NCBI GenBank assembly: GCA_900549065.1
Contig: URNC01000041.1
Coordinates: 1 to 13,964, forward strand
Length of the DNA stretch: 13,964 nucleotides
DNA from: an uncultured Collinsella sp.
GTDB taxonomy: Bacteria > Actinomycetota > Coriobacteriia > Coriobacteriales > Coriobacteriaceae
Direction of reading: 5' to 3'
Numbering within the stretch: position 1 is the stretch's first letter; every line of letters starts with the position of its first letter. Under the pieces are notes generated by a model, which saw nothing but the letters and a program-made list of their open reading frames with translations, had not been told where the DNA came from and searched no databases. Of the stretch, positions 13,895 to 13,964 are shown one piece after another. Position numbers and translations under genes: made by a program.

Positions 13895-13923
13895 ACGGGC
13901 GCCCGAAGTACTTGGGCACCCGT
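13895..13923. terminator. Hairpin after the regulator, oriented best for the opposite strand
   Basis: ACGGGCGCCCGA (13895-13906) pairs with TTGGGCACCCGT (13912-13923) around AGTAC, with one C-A mismatch and one G-T wobble. On the plus strand only AAGCT remains before the adapter, so any T-run is unseen. On the minus strand the hairpin is followed by a run of T (13895-13890), so it should stop a gene reading in from the right. Confidence 0.7.
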
Positions 13924-13928
13924 AAGCT

Positions 13929-13964
13929 CTGTCTCTTATACACATCTGACGCTGCCGACGAAGG
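13929..13964 (-). other. Nextera Read-1 adapter, reverse complement (artefact)
   Basis: Bases 13929-13961 are the reverse complement of the same 33-nt adapter, starting CTGTCTCTTATACACATCT. The last three bases, AGG, are the start of the reverse complement of the index at bases 1-8. Genomic sequence ends at 13928. Confidence 0.98.

Overview
The window looks like part of a Coriobacteriales genome, most likely Collinsella or a close relative. This rests on the gene set rplM-rpsI-glmM-crr-nagB, high G+C coding sequence with strong G/C third positions, and a very long BTAD/STAND regulator. The genus is an inference from memory. The window is a whole assembled contig. Bases 9-41 and 13929-13961 are Illumina Nextera Read-1 transposase adapter in opposite orientations. 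Bases 1-8 read as an i5 index, and the last three bases are the start of its reverse complement. Genomic DNA therefore runs only from 42 to 13928.

Region 1 (42-4867) is the right end of an integrated element that looks like a temperate prophage. A lysogeny module on the plus strand (CI/LexA-like repressor, then a large serine recombinase) diverges from an early-gene operon on the minus strand. That operon holds a Cro-like XRE protein, small unknown proteins, a RusA-type Holliday junction resolvase, a zinc-ribbon protein, and a gene cut off by the adapter. The minus genes are packed with ATGA/GTGA overlaps. A 32-bp dyad sits between the two modules. The repressor keeps an Ala-Gly cleavage-type site, but its catalytic Ser is Cys and its catalytic Lys appears to be Met. 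One small operon gene is broken, or recoded, at a run of seven G.

Region 2 (4868-5498) has no genes but is rich in structure. A 41-bp near-perfect direct repeat starts one base after the recombinase stop and recurs 213 bp further on, which makes it a candidate attachment-site repeat. A stretch with several short GAA-loop hairpins lies between the copies. It is followed by four exact-length 62-bp tandem repeats that each fold into a hairpin with compensatory base changes.

Region 3 (5499-13928) is chromosomal. It holds a patatin-like phospholipase; rplM and rpsI (one operon with promoter and terminator); glmM, a glucose-type PTS EIIA and nagB, which link amino-sugar metabolism to sugar uptake; and a 999-aa ATPase/winged-helix/BTAD regulator. 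nagB has a long structured leader. The contig ends in a hairpin best read as a terminator for an opposing gene outside the window.

The most interesting items are the 62-bp covarying hairpin array beside the element junction, the paired 41-bp repeats, the repressor with an altered catalytic dyad, and the poly-G frameshift gene.
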